Shown: positions 7,743 to 16,729 of the stretch, piece by piece
Numbering within the stretch: the stretch's first letter is position 1
Layout: each line of letters begins with the position of its first letter
Origin: DASPFV01 sp035620975
GTDB lineage: Bacteria; Acidobacteriota; Vicinamibacteria; Vicinamibacterales; 2-12-FULL-66-21
NCBI GenBank assembly: GCA_035620975.1
Contig: DASPFV010000037.1
Coordinates: 1-35,478, forward strand
Direction of reading: 5' to 3'
Length of the DNA stretch: 35,478 nt
Notes under the pieces: model-generated
The model's input: only the letters and a program-made list of their open reading frames with translations
What the model was told of the DNA's origin: nothing
Database searches by the model: none
Made by a program: the position numbers and the translations under genes

Positions 7743-8174
7743 ATGGTGACGCTGCTCCTCGTCGCGTCGATCGTCATGGCGGTGGCCCTGTGCGTGGCGC
7801 TGTTCGTCTTCGCGAGAGCATCGCGGGGCTCCGAGACGAACCAGGCGCCTGACCGGGTCAAGGCTGGCTCCGTCAGGCCGCTGTCGTCCGACACGCTGCG
7901 CCGGCTCCGCGAGTGGTACGCGGGTCGGTCCTGCGCGATCTGCCAGCGGCCCATCGCTCCCATTCACGGGGAGCCGCGGCCGGGCCTCCTCGACACGAAA
8001 GCGCACCAGACGTCGAGCTGGCAGGACTTCACGCCCGATCAGTTGATCGCGGCGCTCGAGACCCACCTGCCCGTGTGCGCCGACTGCCACACCGCCTCGC
8101 AGTTCCGGCGCCAGTTCCCGGACCTGATCGTCGATCGCGAGCCCACGCCGTACCGCGACAGCGCCTTCCACTGA
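7743..8174 (+). CDS. Membrane-anchored protein with two Cys pairs, unknown
   Basis: A 143-residue protein. An N-terminal membrane helix (VTLLLVASIVMAVALCVALF) is followed by a soluble part containing CAIC at about residue 60 and CADCH near residue 113, a pattern fit for one structural zinc site; CxxCH also resembles a c-type haem site. LRRLREWYAGRSCAICQRPI resembles the start of small zinc-ribbon or HNH-like domains, but no catalytic motif was recognised. The start has a GGAGG ribosome site about 7 bases upstream. The 20-bp tandem duplication starts at the base after the TGA. Real gene, unknown job. Confidence 0.75.
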   Translation: MVTLLLVASIVMAVALCVALFVFARASRGSETNQAPDRVKAGSVRPLSSDTLRRLREWYAGRSCAICQRPIAPIHGEPRPGLLDTKAHQTSSWQDFTPDQLIAALETHLPVCADCHTASQFRRQFPDLIVDREPTPYRDSAFH

Positions 8175-8214
8175 TCCGGGGGGCTCCCACCCTTTCCGGG
8201 GGGCTCCCACCCTT
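8175..8214. repeat. Perfect 20-bp tandem duplication directly after a stop codon
   Basis: Two identical copies of TCCGGGGGGCTCCCACCCTT, 8175-8194 and 8195-8214. The first base follows directly on the TGA of the preceding gene. The unit contains GGGGG followed by CCCACCC, so either strand could form G-rich structure. Confidence 0.93.
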
Positions 8215-8394
8215 CGCCCGCCGGGCTTGATCAGTCGCGCCGGTATTCGCTGCTGCCGGTGGGACTGTATACCGAAGAGCTCCCGCCTGCCGGGGTAGAT
8301 CCGGACCCATCTTTGCTCTCGAGCCATCGCGCATGGCGGTCCGTCCGCAGAACCGCGAGCGGCGAGATCTTCACGTTCAGGTGTGGTCGATACA

Positions 8395-10347
8395 ATGGAA
8401 AAAGCCTGCCGTACTCTGGAAATTGATTCGAAGGTCTGCTCCCGGCCCGGCTTTGCCTCGAGACGTCGCGTGATGGCGACGTGTGTATGGATGAGCACGG
8501 TGGTCGTGATCGCAACCGGCGCTCCCGCGCAGGCGCAGGAGGAGCTGCTCTTCCCGGCCGTCGACAACGTTTCGCGACGGATCGTCGACACCATCCGGCA
8601 GGAGCGGGTGCGACTCGACATCGCGCTCTGGTTGCTGACCGAGCACGAGATCAGCCTGGCCCTCGTCGATGCGCATCGCGCCGGCATCCCGGTACGCGTG
8701 CTCGGCGACCGCGCGGCCATCTTCGAGTCCGATCCTGCCACGCGGCGCGAATTCGAGTACCTGGCCGGCAACGGCGTCCCGATCAGGCTCAGATATCACC
8801 CCAGGTCGTTCCCGGAGGCGATGCACTGGAAGTGCGGCATCTTCGTCGGCCAGCATCTCGTGGAGTTCGGCTCCGCCAACTGGACGACGTTCGAGCTGAG
8901 GCCCGCGTCCGCTACGAACTTCAAGGACGAGACGGTCATGTTCAGCGGCGAGCCGTCCATCGTCAATGCCTTCCGCACGATGTTCGATCGCATGTGGGTC
9001 GACACCACGCATTTCCTCGACTGGCCGGCCGCCTACCGGCTGGAGACCGGCGCCACCTGGAGCGTGCCCATGACGATCTCGCGCGCGCGGCTCGAGCCGG
9101 AGCACGCGACCGAGCTCCCCGAGCTCGTCTGGTCCCAGGGGTCGGCGCTGCTCGAGAGAATGAGGTCCGTCATCCTGGGAGAGACGCAGCGGATCGATCT
9201 GGTCAGCTACCGCACGACGTCGTCACTGCTGACGGACGCGTTGATCCAGCGCTTCCAGGCGGGCGTGCCGGTGCGCGTCATCATCGAGCCGACGCAGTAC
9301 CGGAACGGGTCGTTTCCCGAGTACTGGCTGGTCGGGGCCATGACCGATCGGCTGTGGGCCGCGGGCGTGCCGGTCCGCAGGCGGGTGCACACCGGGCTGA
9401 CTCACATGAAGGTGCTGGTGACGTCCGCCGTGGCGATGCACGGGTCGGCGAACTTCACGAGAAACTGGCAGCGCGATCACGTGTTCTTCGCGGCCGCAGG
9501 CGGCCGGCCCGCGCTGCATCGGGCGCTCGCCGACCGTTTCGAGATCATGTGGAACGACACGGTCAACTTCGGGCCGTTTCAGCCGCAGCCCCCGTCGACG
9601 CCCGTCCTGGGATCTCCCGCCAACACGGCTGGCGGAGTCCCGACGTCCGTGCAGCTGACGTGGAACAGGACCCCCTGGGCGGTGGCTTTCGACGTCTATC
9701 TCGGCACCGATCCGGCGAGCCTCGCGTTCGCCGGCCGCGTCAACGCCGTCCTGACCGAGGACCCGCCGGCCTCCTATTCGTTCCAGCCTGGCGCGCTGCA
9801 GCCTTTCACCCGATACTACTGGCGCGTGGTCGCCCGGACGTTCGCCTCGGATCTGAATCCGTCGCTGGTCCGCGCGTCATCCATCTTCGCGTTCGACACG
9901 GGAGACGGAACCCCGGCGCCCCCGCCGTCGTCCGCTCCGCCACCCCCCGCGCCGCCACCGTCGTCGCCACCGCCTTCGACGACGTCGTGCACCACCATAC
10001 AACCGATGGCGAACTGGATCTGCGTCAACGGCGGATGGGTTCCGCCCGACTCGCCGCTCGCGGCGAGCCCCACTCCGGTCCCGGCGCCCACGCCGCCGCC
10101 CTCGACCGTGTCGTGCACCACTGTGAAACCGATGGCGAACTGGGTCTGCGTCAATGGCGGGTGGGTGCCGCCCGACTCGCCCCTCGCCGCAGGAGCCAGT
10201 GTTCCGCCGACTTCGACGCCATCCCCGCCCCCAGCGGGCGCGACAGGGTGCGCGTCGCCGGATCCGTTCGTGGCGATGGGTGGTGGCGTCTGCATCGCCG
10301 GCGGGTGGGTCCCCCGCAATCACCCGCTCGCGACAGGGGGCGGCTGA
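8395..10347 (+). CDS. Secreted phospholipase D-fold protein with fibronectin-like domain and C-terminal Cys/GGW repeats
   Basis: A 650-residue exported protein. It has a signal peptide ending GAPAQAQ, two PLD-type half domains, a fibronectin-III-like domain (about 400-505), Pro/Ser-rich linkers and three Cys-containing repeats. The PLD halves carry HWKCGIF at 144 followed by EFGSANWT, and HMKVLVT at 337 followed by MHGSANFT. The HxK and GSxN parts are present, but the Asp of HxKxxxxD is Val in the first and Ser in the second. The PLD superfamily cleaves or transfers phosphodiesters; here the substrate is unknown. The start is uncertain: GTG 8383, ATG 8395 and ATG 8473 are in frame. The longer starts supply the basic SRRRV ahead of the hydrophobic core, while a TACAAT at 8391 could be a promoter favouring 8473. 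Confidence 0.85.
   Translation: MEKACRTLEIDSKVCSRPGFASRRRVMATCVWMSTVVVIATGAPAQAQEELLFPAVDNVSRRIVDTIRQERVRLDIALWLLTEHEISLALVDAHRAGIPVRVLGDRAAIFESDPATRREFEYLAGNGVPIRLRYHPRSFPEAMHWKCGIFVGQHLVEFGSANWTTFELRPASATNFKDETVMFSGEPSIVNAFRTMFDRMWVDTTHFLDWPAAYRLETGATWSVPMTISRARLEPEHATELPELVWSQGSALLERMRSVILGETQRIDLVSYRTTSSLLTDALIQRFQAGVPVRVIIEPTQYRNGSFPEYWLVGAMTDRLWAAGVPVRRRVHTGLTHMKVLVTSAVAMHGSANFTRNWQRDHVFFAAAGGRPALHRALADRFEIMWNDTVNFGPFQPQPPSTPVLGSPANTAGGVPTSVQLTWNRTPWAVAFDVYLGTDPASLAFAGRVNAVLTEDPPASYSFQPGALQPFTRYYWRVVARTFASDLNPSLVRASSIFAFDTGDGTPAPPPSSAPPPPAPPPSSPPPSTTSCTTIQPMANWICVNGGWVPPDSPLAASPTPVPAPTPPPSTVSCTTVKPMANWVCVNGGWVPPDSPLAAGASVPPTSTPSPPPAGATGCASPDPFVAMGGGVCIAGGWVPRNHPLATGGG
9988..10341 (+). 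repeat. Three in-frame Cys/GGW repeat modules at the PLD protein C terminus
   Basis: Modules start at 9988, 10114 (period 126 bp, 42 residues) and 10249. Copies one and two both read C-x10-C-VNGGWVPPDSPLAA and are nearly identical at DNA level. Copy three is divergent: C-x13-C-IAGGWVPRNHPLA, then a Gly-rich end. Pro/Ser/Thr-rich linkers separate them. The pattern looks like a small disulphide-bonded C-terminal module repeated by duplication; its role is unknown. Confidence 0.85.
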
Positions 10348-10663
10348 GCGCCAGAATCGCCGGATGCGCGGGGCTCTGTCCACGATCGGTCGAGGTCCGC
10401 GCGGGTGTCTCTCACCGGAATGCGCCGAACGCGGGTAACCGCGGGTCTCCGTTGAACGTAGCGACGAGGCCTGGCGGATGCAACCGTCTTCTCACGGGAC
10501 GCCGATGGACGCGGTTTGTCGCGGATTCCGTGGCGCCGGGTGGAAGACGAAATCGCATTGGTGCATGCGCGACCCAAGTGAAGTCCCAAGGTAATCCCGA
10601 AATCCCCACTTGATCCCTGATCCCGATTGCCACAGCCAGAGTTCGCCTATACCATATGTGGCT
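10348..10663. other. Intergenic region before padR1 with degenerate 7-base periodicity
   Basis: This stretch of 316 bases has no credible gene. Bases 10582-10628 repeat ATCCC or TCCC at spacings of about seven bases (AATCCCG, AAATCCC, GATCCCT, GATCCCG), a decayed version of the heptamer arrays elsewhere. Just downstream are TTGCCA (10627) and TACCAT (10650), 17 bases apart, a weak promoter whose -10 ends eight bases before the padR1 ATG. Nothing else stands out. Confidence 0.5.
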
Positions 10664-11011
10664 ATGACAGATACCAGAATGCTGGACCGGGAGCTGAAGA
10701 AAGGCTCGGCGGAGCTGATCATCCTCTCGATCGTGGAAGAGCGGGCCCGGCACGGGTACGAGATCAGCAAGCTCATCGAGGCCCGCTCGGCCGGGCAGCT
10801 GACGTTCCACGTCGCCTCGCTCTATCCCCTGCTCTATCGACTGGAGGAACGCGGCTGGCTGCAGGGCCGCTGGATCGAGAAGGCCGGCGAGCGCCGGCGC
10901 CGGTTCTACGGCCTGACGGCCGAAGGGCGGCGCGTCCTCGCGCGTCAGCGCGAAACCTGGAAGAGCTTCGTCCGCGCGATGGGTCTCGTCACGGGAGTCG
11001 ATCATGTCTGA
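10664..11011 (+). CDS. PadR-family transcriptional regulator
   Basis: A 115-residue winged-helix repressor. MLDRELKKGSAELIILSIVE begins the PadR domain; RHGYEISKLIEARS and LTFHVASLYPLLYRLEERGW form the recognition helix and wing; GRRRRFYGLTAEGRRVLARQ is the typical PadR end. The ATG at 10664 is chosen because the 18 upstream codons in the open frame carry no conserved sequence. Its last eight bases overlap the start of the permease gene, so the two are translationally coupled. PadR proteins paired with such permeases usually repress their own unit; the effector is unknown. Unlike padR2, no clear palindrome is visible upstream. Confidence 0.92.
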   Translation: MTDTRMLDRELKKGSAELIILSIVEERARHGYEISKLIEARSAGQLTFHVASLYPLLYRLEERGWLQGRWIEKAGERRRRFYGLTAEGRRVLARQRETWKSFVRAMGLVTGVDHV

Positions 11012-13709
11012 CTGGTCCGGAGCCCTGCGCCAGCGCCTGGCCGGCCTGCGACTGAGCCCGGCACGTGAGGCGGAGATCGTCGAAGAGCTGTCGCAGCACC
11101 TCGATCAGCGGTACGAGGATCTGCGGGCCGACGGCGCCAGCGACGAGGAGGCCCGGCGCGCCGCCGCCGAGGAGCTGCTCGACCCGGAGACGCTGAATCG
11201 GTCCATGCGCACGTTGCGTCAGGCCAACCTGCCCTTGCCGAGAGAGCCCGGAGCCCCGGCACCAGGGCGGCTCGGGAACGTCTCGCAGGACGTGCGATAC
11301 GCGGCACGCATGCTTCTCAGGCAGCCCGCCTTCGCTGCCGCGGGAATCGTGACGCTCGCCCTCGGCATCGGCGTCAACACAGCCATCTTTGCCCTCGTCG
11401 ATGCGACCCTGCTGCGCGCACTCCCGCTCCCCGACCCCGATCGCCTGGTGATGGTCTGGGAGCGCACCGAACGGACACCCCGGAGCGGCGTCGCTCCGCT
11501 GAATCTCATCGACTGGCAGGAACGGACCCGCACGTTCGAGGTCCTGGGCGGAATGGTGCCGAATGTCGGCGGCATGGTCATGGCCGGCGCGGACGGCACG
11601 GCCGAGACCGTCCCCCGCCAGTGGGTCACCGCTGCGTTCTTCGACGCCCTCGGCGTGAAGCCCATCGCTGGCCGCACCTTTGTGCCCGATGACGATCGCC
11701 GACGTGCCGACGTGGTGGTCCTGAGCGAAGGCTTCTGGCGCGCGCGGTTCGGCGCCGACCCGGGTGTCATAGGCCGCGACATCCGCCTCGATGGCTCGCC
11801 ATACACCGTGGTCGGGGTCGTCCCAGACGCGGCGCAGCTCCTGGCGCGCACGAGCATCTGGGCCATGTTGTCCACCCACGGCGCGCCGCCCGCGGCGCGA
11901 GGAGCCTACTTCCTCCAGGCGATCGGCCGCCTGAAGCCTGGTGTCACGATCGACGCAGCGGGCGCGGACATGTCGGCGATCGCCGACGCGCTCGCGCGGG
12001 AGTTCCCCACGACGAACACGGGACGCGGCATCACGCTCGCGCCGATGCACGAGGCTGTCTTCGGCGCCGAGCTTCGTCAGACGTCGATGCTGTTCCTCGG
12101 CGTGGTTGCGGTCGTGCTCCTCATCTGCTGCGCCAACGTCGCGAATCTGCTCCTCGCGCGCGCGACCACGCGGACGCGCGAGCTGGCAATCCGGTCGGCG
12201 CTCGGCGCAGATCGGCGCCGAATCATCCGCCAGCTGCTGACCGAAAGCCTTCTGCTCGCGGGCATCGGCGGCGCGCTGGGGCTCGCCGTCGGGACAGTGA
12301 TTCTGCGCGCCGCACCCGCCATGATCCCTCAGGGCCTGCTGCCGACAGCCGTCACGCTCACCTTCGACCTGCGCCTCGTGGTGTTCTGCGCGCTGGCCGC
12401 GCTGGTCGTGGGCCTCCTGTTCGGCCTCGCGCCAGCCTGGCATGCGACGCGGATCGAGCCCGCGCCGGCGCTCGGCGCCGGCAGCCGGACCGCGACGAGC
12501 CGCGGGGGACGGCTGCGCGCGATCCTCGTGGCCGGCGAGGTCGCGACGGCCGTGCTCCTGCTCTTCGGTGCCGGGTTGTTGCTTCGAACGCTGCTCGTCG
12601 TCGAGCAGGTGGATCGCGGCTACGAGGCCGAGAGCGTGCTCACCATGCTTGTCGACCCGCTCGGTTCTCAGTATCCGAACGACCAGGCGATGCTCCAGTT
12701 CTATGAGACAGTCGAACACGAAGTCATGGCCCTTCCCGGCGTGCGGAGCGTCGCGTGGGCGAGCACGCTGCCGCTGGGGCCGTCGTACTTCGGGCGCTAC
12801 TTCTTCGAGGTGGTGGGCGAAGCCGCGCCGGTCGAGAGCCAGCGTCCAGCCGCCGACTATCAGATCGTGAGCCCCGCGTACTTCGAGACGCTCGATCTGG
12901 CGCTTGTGACCGGGCGCGGTTTCGACGATCGCGACACGAGTGCCAGCCCAGCGGTCTGCATCGTCAACGAGGCGTTCGTCCGCCACCATCTTTCGGGGCG
13001 ATCTCCGATCGGCGCGAGGTTGAGCGTCCGCCCCAGCGGCGCACCGCGGGCGCAGCCGGTCGTTCGCGAGGTCGTCGGCGTGGCCCGGCAGGTAAAAGGC
13101 CGACCGGACGAAACCGAAGAGCTCCTGCAGATCTACGTGCCCCTGGCGCAGGATCCGGTGGACGACATCTTCATGGTCGTTCGACCGACGACGGGGCTCG
13201 CCGGTGCGCTGGCGGCGCCCGTGCGCGCCGCGATTGGCCGCGTCGATCGGGAGCAGCTCGTGAGCGTCCGGAGCGTGATGACGCTCGAGGACATCGCGTG
13301 GGAAGCGACTGCCCGTCACCGGTTCCGCGCCATCCTCGTGATGGCCTTCGCGGGGCTGGCCCTCCTCCTCGCGATGGTGGGGCTGTTCGGGATTCTCGCG
13401 TACTCCGTCCAGCAGCGGGTGCGCGAGTTCGGCGTGCGCAAGGCGCTCGGCGCCGGAACCCGTGAGGTGCTGCGGCCGCTCGTCTCCGATGCGCTACGCG
13501 TGATCGCCGCGGGCGCCGCGATCGGCCTCGCGTCGTGTGCGCTGATCGGGCAGCTGCTGGATGGTCTGCTCTTCGGCGTCCGGCCGCTGGACCCGGTGAC
13601 GCTCGCTGCCGTGCCGCTCGTGCTGCTGCTCACGGCGCTGCTCGCCGTGGCCGCCCCGGCGTGGCGCGCCTTGCGGATCGATCCGGCGACGGCGCTGCGC
13701 GGCGAGTGA
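11004..13709 (+). CDS. ADOP-type duplicated FtsX/MacB-like permease 1
   Basis: A 901-residue membrane protein of the acidobacterial duplicated orphan permease type: an ABC-transporter permease found without its ATPase. Residues 1-90 are the soluble permease prefix (REAEIVEELSQHLDQRYEDL). The first membrane segment is near 110 (FAAAGIVTLALGIGVNTAIF), followed by a MacB-like periplasmic domain. An FtsX domain then begins near 370 (LFLGVVAVVLLICCANVANL, RTRELAIRSALGADRRRIIR). A second copy has one helix near 510 (AILVAGEVATAVLLLFGAGL), a second periplasmic domain, and a last FtsX domain with RVREFGVRKALGA. The start ATG overlaps padR1 by eight bases and has GGGAG upstream. No ATPase gene is present. 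Likely efflux or envelope role, substrate unknown. Confidence 0.92.
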   Translation: MSDWSGALRQRLAGLRLSPAREAEIVEELSQHLDQRYEDLRADGASDEEARRAAAEELLDPETLNRSMRTLRQANLPLPREPGAPAPGRLGNVSQDVRYAARMLLRQPAFAAAGIVTLALGIGVNTAIFALVDATLLRALPLPDPDRLVMVWERTERTPRSGVAPLNLIDWQERTRTFEVLGGMVPNVGGMVMAGADGTAETVPRQWVTAAFFDALGVKPIAGRTFVPDDDRRRADVVVLSEGFWRARFGADPGVIGRDIRLDGSPYTVVGVVPDAAQLLARTSIWAMLSTHGAPPAARGAYFLQAIGRLKPGVTIDAAGADMSAIADALAREFPTTNTGRGITLAPMHEAVFGAELRQTSMLFLGVVAVVLLICCANVANLLLARATTRTRELAIRSALGADRRRIIRQLLTESLLLAGIGGALGLAVGTVILRAAPAMIPQGLLPTAVTLTFDLRLVVFCALAALVVGLLFGLAPAWHATRIEPAPALGAGSRTATSRGGRLRAILVAGEVATAVLLLFGAGLLLRTLLVVEQVDRGYEAESVLTMLVDPLGSQYPNDQAMLQFYETVEHEVMALPGVRSVAWASTLPLGPSYFGRYFFEVVGEAAPVESQRPAADYQIVSPAYFETLDLALVTGRGFDDRDTSASPAVCIVNEAFVRHHLSGRSPIGARLSVRPSGAPRAQPVVREVVGVARQVKGRPDETEELLQIYVPLAQDPVDDIFMVVRPTTGLAGALAAPVRAAIGRVDREQLVSVRSVMTLEDIAWEATARHRFRAILVMAFAGLALLLAMVGLFGILAYSVQQRVREFGVRKALGAGTREVLRPLVSDALRVIAAGAAIGLASCALIGQLLDGLLFGVRPLDPVTLAAVPLVLLLTALLAVAAPAWRALRIDPATALRGE

Positions 13710-13767
13710 GCTGCCCAGCCTCAGGGGGCGAGGCCCGGGCGAGGTGGTCAAGTTGAACCGTGACACG

Positions 13768-13845
13768 GTGGTCAGCCGCACGAGGGAGATCGGGATCGGA
13801 TGGCACTGGGCGCGATGAGCGGCGACATGATCGGATGGGCAGCGC
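13768..13845 (+). pseudogene. Scrap of a further FtsX-like permease, frameshifted
   Basis: Within the 317-base gap between the two permease genes (13710-14026), frame 1 reads VSRTREIGI and, after loss of one base at 13797, frame 0 continues RMALGAMSGDMIGWAA. Joined, this is the FtsX-domain signature RTREIGIRMALGA-x-x-GD, found near the C terminus of both neighbours (CRTREIGLRLALGA in ADOP2). Nothing upstream or downstream aligns by eye, so only about 26 codons survive. It is probably debris from a third permease or from recombination between units. The rest of the gap holds no credible gene. Confidence 0.6.
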
Positions 13846-14026
13846 GGTGTCTCTACGAGGGCCGGCGCGGCGTGCCCGCGGTGTCGTCGTGACCGAGACG
13901 CAGACCGTCCCGCGACACGAAGCCGCAATACTTTGCATGTGGTCAGACCCGCCACCGGCCATTGGCTACAATTCAGCGACTGACGCGATCATTTCTCCAC
14001 CGCGAAGGACGCTAGCCGGGCTCGCC

Positions 14027-16729
14027 TCACTCGACCCGGAGCGCGACGACGGGGTCGGTGTGCGCGGCCCGCAGCGCGGGCAACAGGCCGGCAGCGGCGG
14101 CGATGCTCAGCAGGACGAGGGCGGCACCGGCCGTGGTCAACGGATCGCCTGGCGTGAGCTGATACACGAGGTCAGCGAGCTGCCGCGTCAGCAGCCGCCC
14201 GCTGACCAATGCCGCCGGGATGCCCAGCGCCAGGCCGGTCACGACAATGCCGAGCGCATGGCGGGCGACCATCCAGCGGACATCCGAAGGCGTCGCGCCG
14301 AGCGCCAGGCGCAGGCCGATCTCCCGTGTCCGGCAGGCGACGCTGAACGCAAGCACTCCGTAAAGGCCGACACAGACGAGCACCAGCGCAACACCGGCGA
14401 ACACGCCGGATAGCGCGGCGACGAGCCGCTCGCGCACGAGCGCCAGATTCACCTCGTCGGCGAGCGAGTGCACGTCGAACATCGGCACAATCGGATCCAC
14501 CGCCTGCACGAGCTCGCGCACCCTGCGGGCAACCTCCCCTGTCGCGCCGGCCGTCCGCACGAGAAGCACCATGTGGGCGAATCCGGTGTTCGCCTGGAGG
14601 AAGGTCTGAAAGACGGTCGGCGGCGCAGCCTCGCGAAGCGCCGGGAATCGCGAGTCGTGCACGACGCCGACGATGTTCAGCGCCGGGCCCGGTCCGAACC
14701 GGAACCTCGGAATCTTCCCGTCGGCGCGCTCGGCTCGGGCCTGCATCACGCCGTGGCCGGGGACGAGCGGGTCGCGCCCCCGCAGGAACTCCCGCACGAA
14801 GGCTTCGTTCACGAGGACCGTGGGCACCGCGCCCGGCTGTCGCATGTCCTCGGCCGTGAAGTCGCGACCCCGCACGAGGCGAATCCCCATCGTCGAGAAG
14901 TACCGCGGATAGACGATCAGCGCCGGCACCAGACGTCCGCCCTCGACGCCCGGCAGGGCAATCGGAAAGCTGAACGAGTCCGGCGCGAGGGGCGACGTCC
15001 GTGCGAGGGTTGCCGATTCCACGCCGGGAATCCGTTCGACATCCTGGAGCAGCTGCCTGTACATGCGGTCGAACCGCTCGGCCGTGCCAGGCTGGTGCCG
15101 GTCGCCGCTGCCGCGGGGTTCGACACGGACGATGAGCACGCGCGTACTGCTGGCGTCGGTGTCGGTTGGTATGAGGTTCCGCAGGCTCCGGGCGAACACG
15201 CCGGCGCCAACGAGCAGCACGAGTGAGACCGCGACCTGGCAGACAACCAGCAGGCTTCCAGGGCCGCGGCGCCCTGCCGGCAGGCGGTTGTGGGCGAGAT
15301 CCGCACGTGCGCCGCCCGACACATCGGTGCGGGATGCACGAAACGCCGGTACGCTGCCGAAGGCCAATCCGGCGAGGAGCGAGACGGCGCCCGTGAACGC
15401 CAGCACCCGCACATCCGGGGAGAGATCGAGCACGACGGCGCCGCCGCCGGACGAGGCAGCGGCGACCAGCGCCCGGGTGGCCCAGAACGCCAGGGCGACG
15501 CCGGCCGCGCCGGCGAGCCCGGCCAGCACGAGTCCTTCGACGAGCACCTGGCGCATCAGCCGGCTCCGGCTGGCGCCGAGCGCGAGCCTGACGGCGAACT
15601 CCTGGCGCCGTGCGGTGGAACGCGCCAGCAGCAGGTTGGCCACGTTCGCGCACGCGATCAGCAGCACGAGGCCTGCCACTCCCAGCAGCACGAAGAGTGG
15701 GCGTGAGAACTGCCGGCGCAGGTCCGACAGGCCCGTCGCGGCCGACTCGAGCGCCAGCCCGACGTCGTCCGGCCGCAAGGTGAACTTGTTGACCGGCCGC
15801 CAGTCGGTCTCCGGAACCGTAGCCAGCGCCTCGAAACGCGCCGCGGCCTGGGCGCGCGACACGCCAGGTCTCAGCCGGCCGGCGATTCGCAGCCACGTCG
15901 AGTACACATCCGGGCGATCCAGCAGGTTGACCGTGGTCGGCATGACGGCGGGCTGCATCATCACGGGCGCGAACAATTGCGGAGCGGAGCCGACATCGAT
16001 CCCGAAGAACTCCGCGGGAGCGACGCCGACAATCGTGAACGGCGTGCCGCTCAGGCTGATCGTTCGGCCGACGACGGCGGGGTCGCCGCCGAACCGGCGC
16101 ATCCAGTAATCATGGGCCAGGACCGCGACCGGGTGCCCCATTGGCACGCGGTCGTCGTCTGGCCCGAGCAGCCGGCCGAGCGCCGGCCTGAGGCCGAGCA
16201 GCGGAAAATAGCCGCCGGTCACCAGCTGTCCATCCAGCGTGGGCTCGAGCGCGCCGTCGATGCTGGCGTTCAGGCGGACGCGGGAATACGCGGCGTAGTC
16301 GAGCACCGGTGCGTGCTGCTGAAACCGTTCGTACTGCTGATAGGTGAACCCATAGTCCTTCCGGGCTCCCTCGGTCGCCAGGACGAACAGGTGCTCCGGA
16401 TCTCGAACCGGCAGGCGCTTCCACAGCAGCGTGTTGATGAGCGTGAAGAGTGCGCTGTTGGCGCCGATTCCGATCGCGAGCGAGACGATCGCGGCAGCCG
16501 TGAAGGCGGGACTCTTGCGGAGCGCGCGGCCGGCGTAGCGCAGGTCCTGCGCGGCCTGTTCGAGACGTGTCCAGCCCCACTCGGCGCGCGCGTCCTCGGC
16601 GGCGAGCGTGAGGTTACCGAGCTCGCCGGGCGGGGCCATCTCGGCGAGCGCGCGCAGCTCCTCCTGCATGTCGCGCTCCGCCGCCCGCCTGTGCCACGGG
16701 AGCAGGTAGGGGAGACGCCTCCAGAGCAT
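14027..16729 (-). CDS. ADOP-type duplicated FtsX/MacB-like permease 2
   Basis: A 900-residue duplicated permease. The ATG at 16729 (MLWRRLPYLLPWHRRAAERD) shares its first base with the padR2 TGA and is chosen over the longer open frame, which only overlaps padR2. It has a short prefix, then DLRYAGRALRKSPAFTAAAI and VSLAIGIGANSALFTLINTL (first membrane segment near 100). After a MacB-like periplasmic domain comes FtsX one (FVLLGVAGLVLLIACANVAN, RRQEFAVRLALGASRSRLMR). The second half has LLVVCQVAVSLVLLVGAGVF, a second periplasmic domain, and the terminal FtsX domain with CRTREIGLRLALGATPSDV. It ends DPVVALRVE, matching the DPATALRGE end of permease 1. Substrate unknown; sequence is clearly different from permease 1, so not a recent duplication. 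Confidence 0.92.
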   Translation of the reverse strand: MLWRRLPYLLPWHRRAAERDMQEELRALAEMAPPGELGNLTLAAEDARAEWGWTRLEQAAQDLRYAGRALRKSPAFTAAAIVSLAIGIGANSALFTLINTLLWKRLPVRDPEHLFVLATEGARKDYGFTYQQYERFQQHAPVLDYAAYSRVRLNASIDGALEPTLDGQLVTGGYFPLLGLRPALGRLLGPDDDRVPMGHPVAVLAHDYWMRRFGGDPAVVGRTISLSGTPFTIVGVAPAEFFGIDVGSAPQLFAPVMMQPAVMPTTVNLLDRPDVYSTWLRIAGRLRPGVSRAQAAARFEALATVPETDWRPVNKFTLRPDDVGLALESAATGLSDLRRQFSRPLFVLLGVAGLVLLIACANVANLLLARSTARRQEFAVRLALGASRSRLMRQVLVEGLVLAGLAGAAGVALAFWATRALVAAASSGGGAVVLDLSPDVRVLAFTGAVSLLAGLAFGSVPAFRASRTDVSGGARADLAHNRLPAGRRGPGSLLVVCQVAVSLVLLVGAGVFARSLRNLIPTDTDASSTRVLIVRVEPRGSGDRHQPGTAERFDRMYRQLLQDVERIPGVESATLARTSPLAPDSFSFPIALPGVEGGRLVPALIVYPRYFSTMGIRLVRGRDFTAEDMRQPGAVPTVLVNEAFVREFLRGRDPLVPGHGVMQARAERADGKIPRFRFGPGPALNIVGVVHDSRFPALREAAPPTVFQTFLQANTGFAHMVLLVRTAGATGEVARRVRELVQAVDPIVPMFDVHSLADEVNLALVRERLVAALSGVFAGVALVLVCVGLYGVLAFSVACRTREIGLRLALGATPSDVRWMVARHALGIVVTGLALGIPAALVSGRLLTRQLADLVYQLTPGDPLTTAGAALVLLSIAAAAGLLPALRAAHTDPVVALRVE

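Noticed and set aside
8395..8472. Leader of the PLD gene as a riboswitch (GGCTTTGCC segment)
   Set aside because: Does not match any riboswitch core that I know; it is equally well coding for the basic N-terminal region.
10989..13319. 776-codon open frame opposite ADOP1
   Set aside because: Complement of strongly conserved permease coding sequence; composition is low complexity and there is no recognisable motif.
13716..13745. GCCTC/GAGGC hairpin after ADOP1 as terminator
   Set aside because: Five-bp stem without T tract; not distinguishable from GC-rich background.
13961..13980. Extended -10-like TGGCTACAATTC on plus, upstream of nothing on that strand
   Set aside because: It would drive only antisense transcription into ADOP2; without -35 or conservation it is most likely chance.
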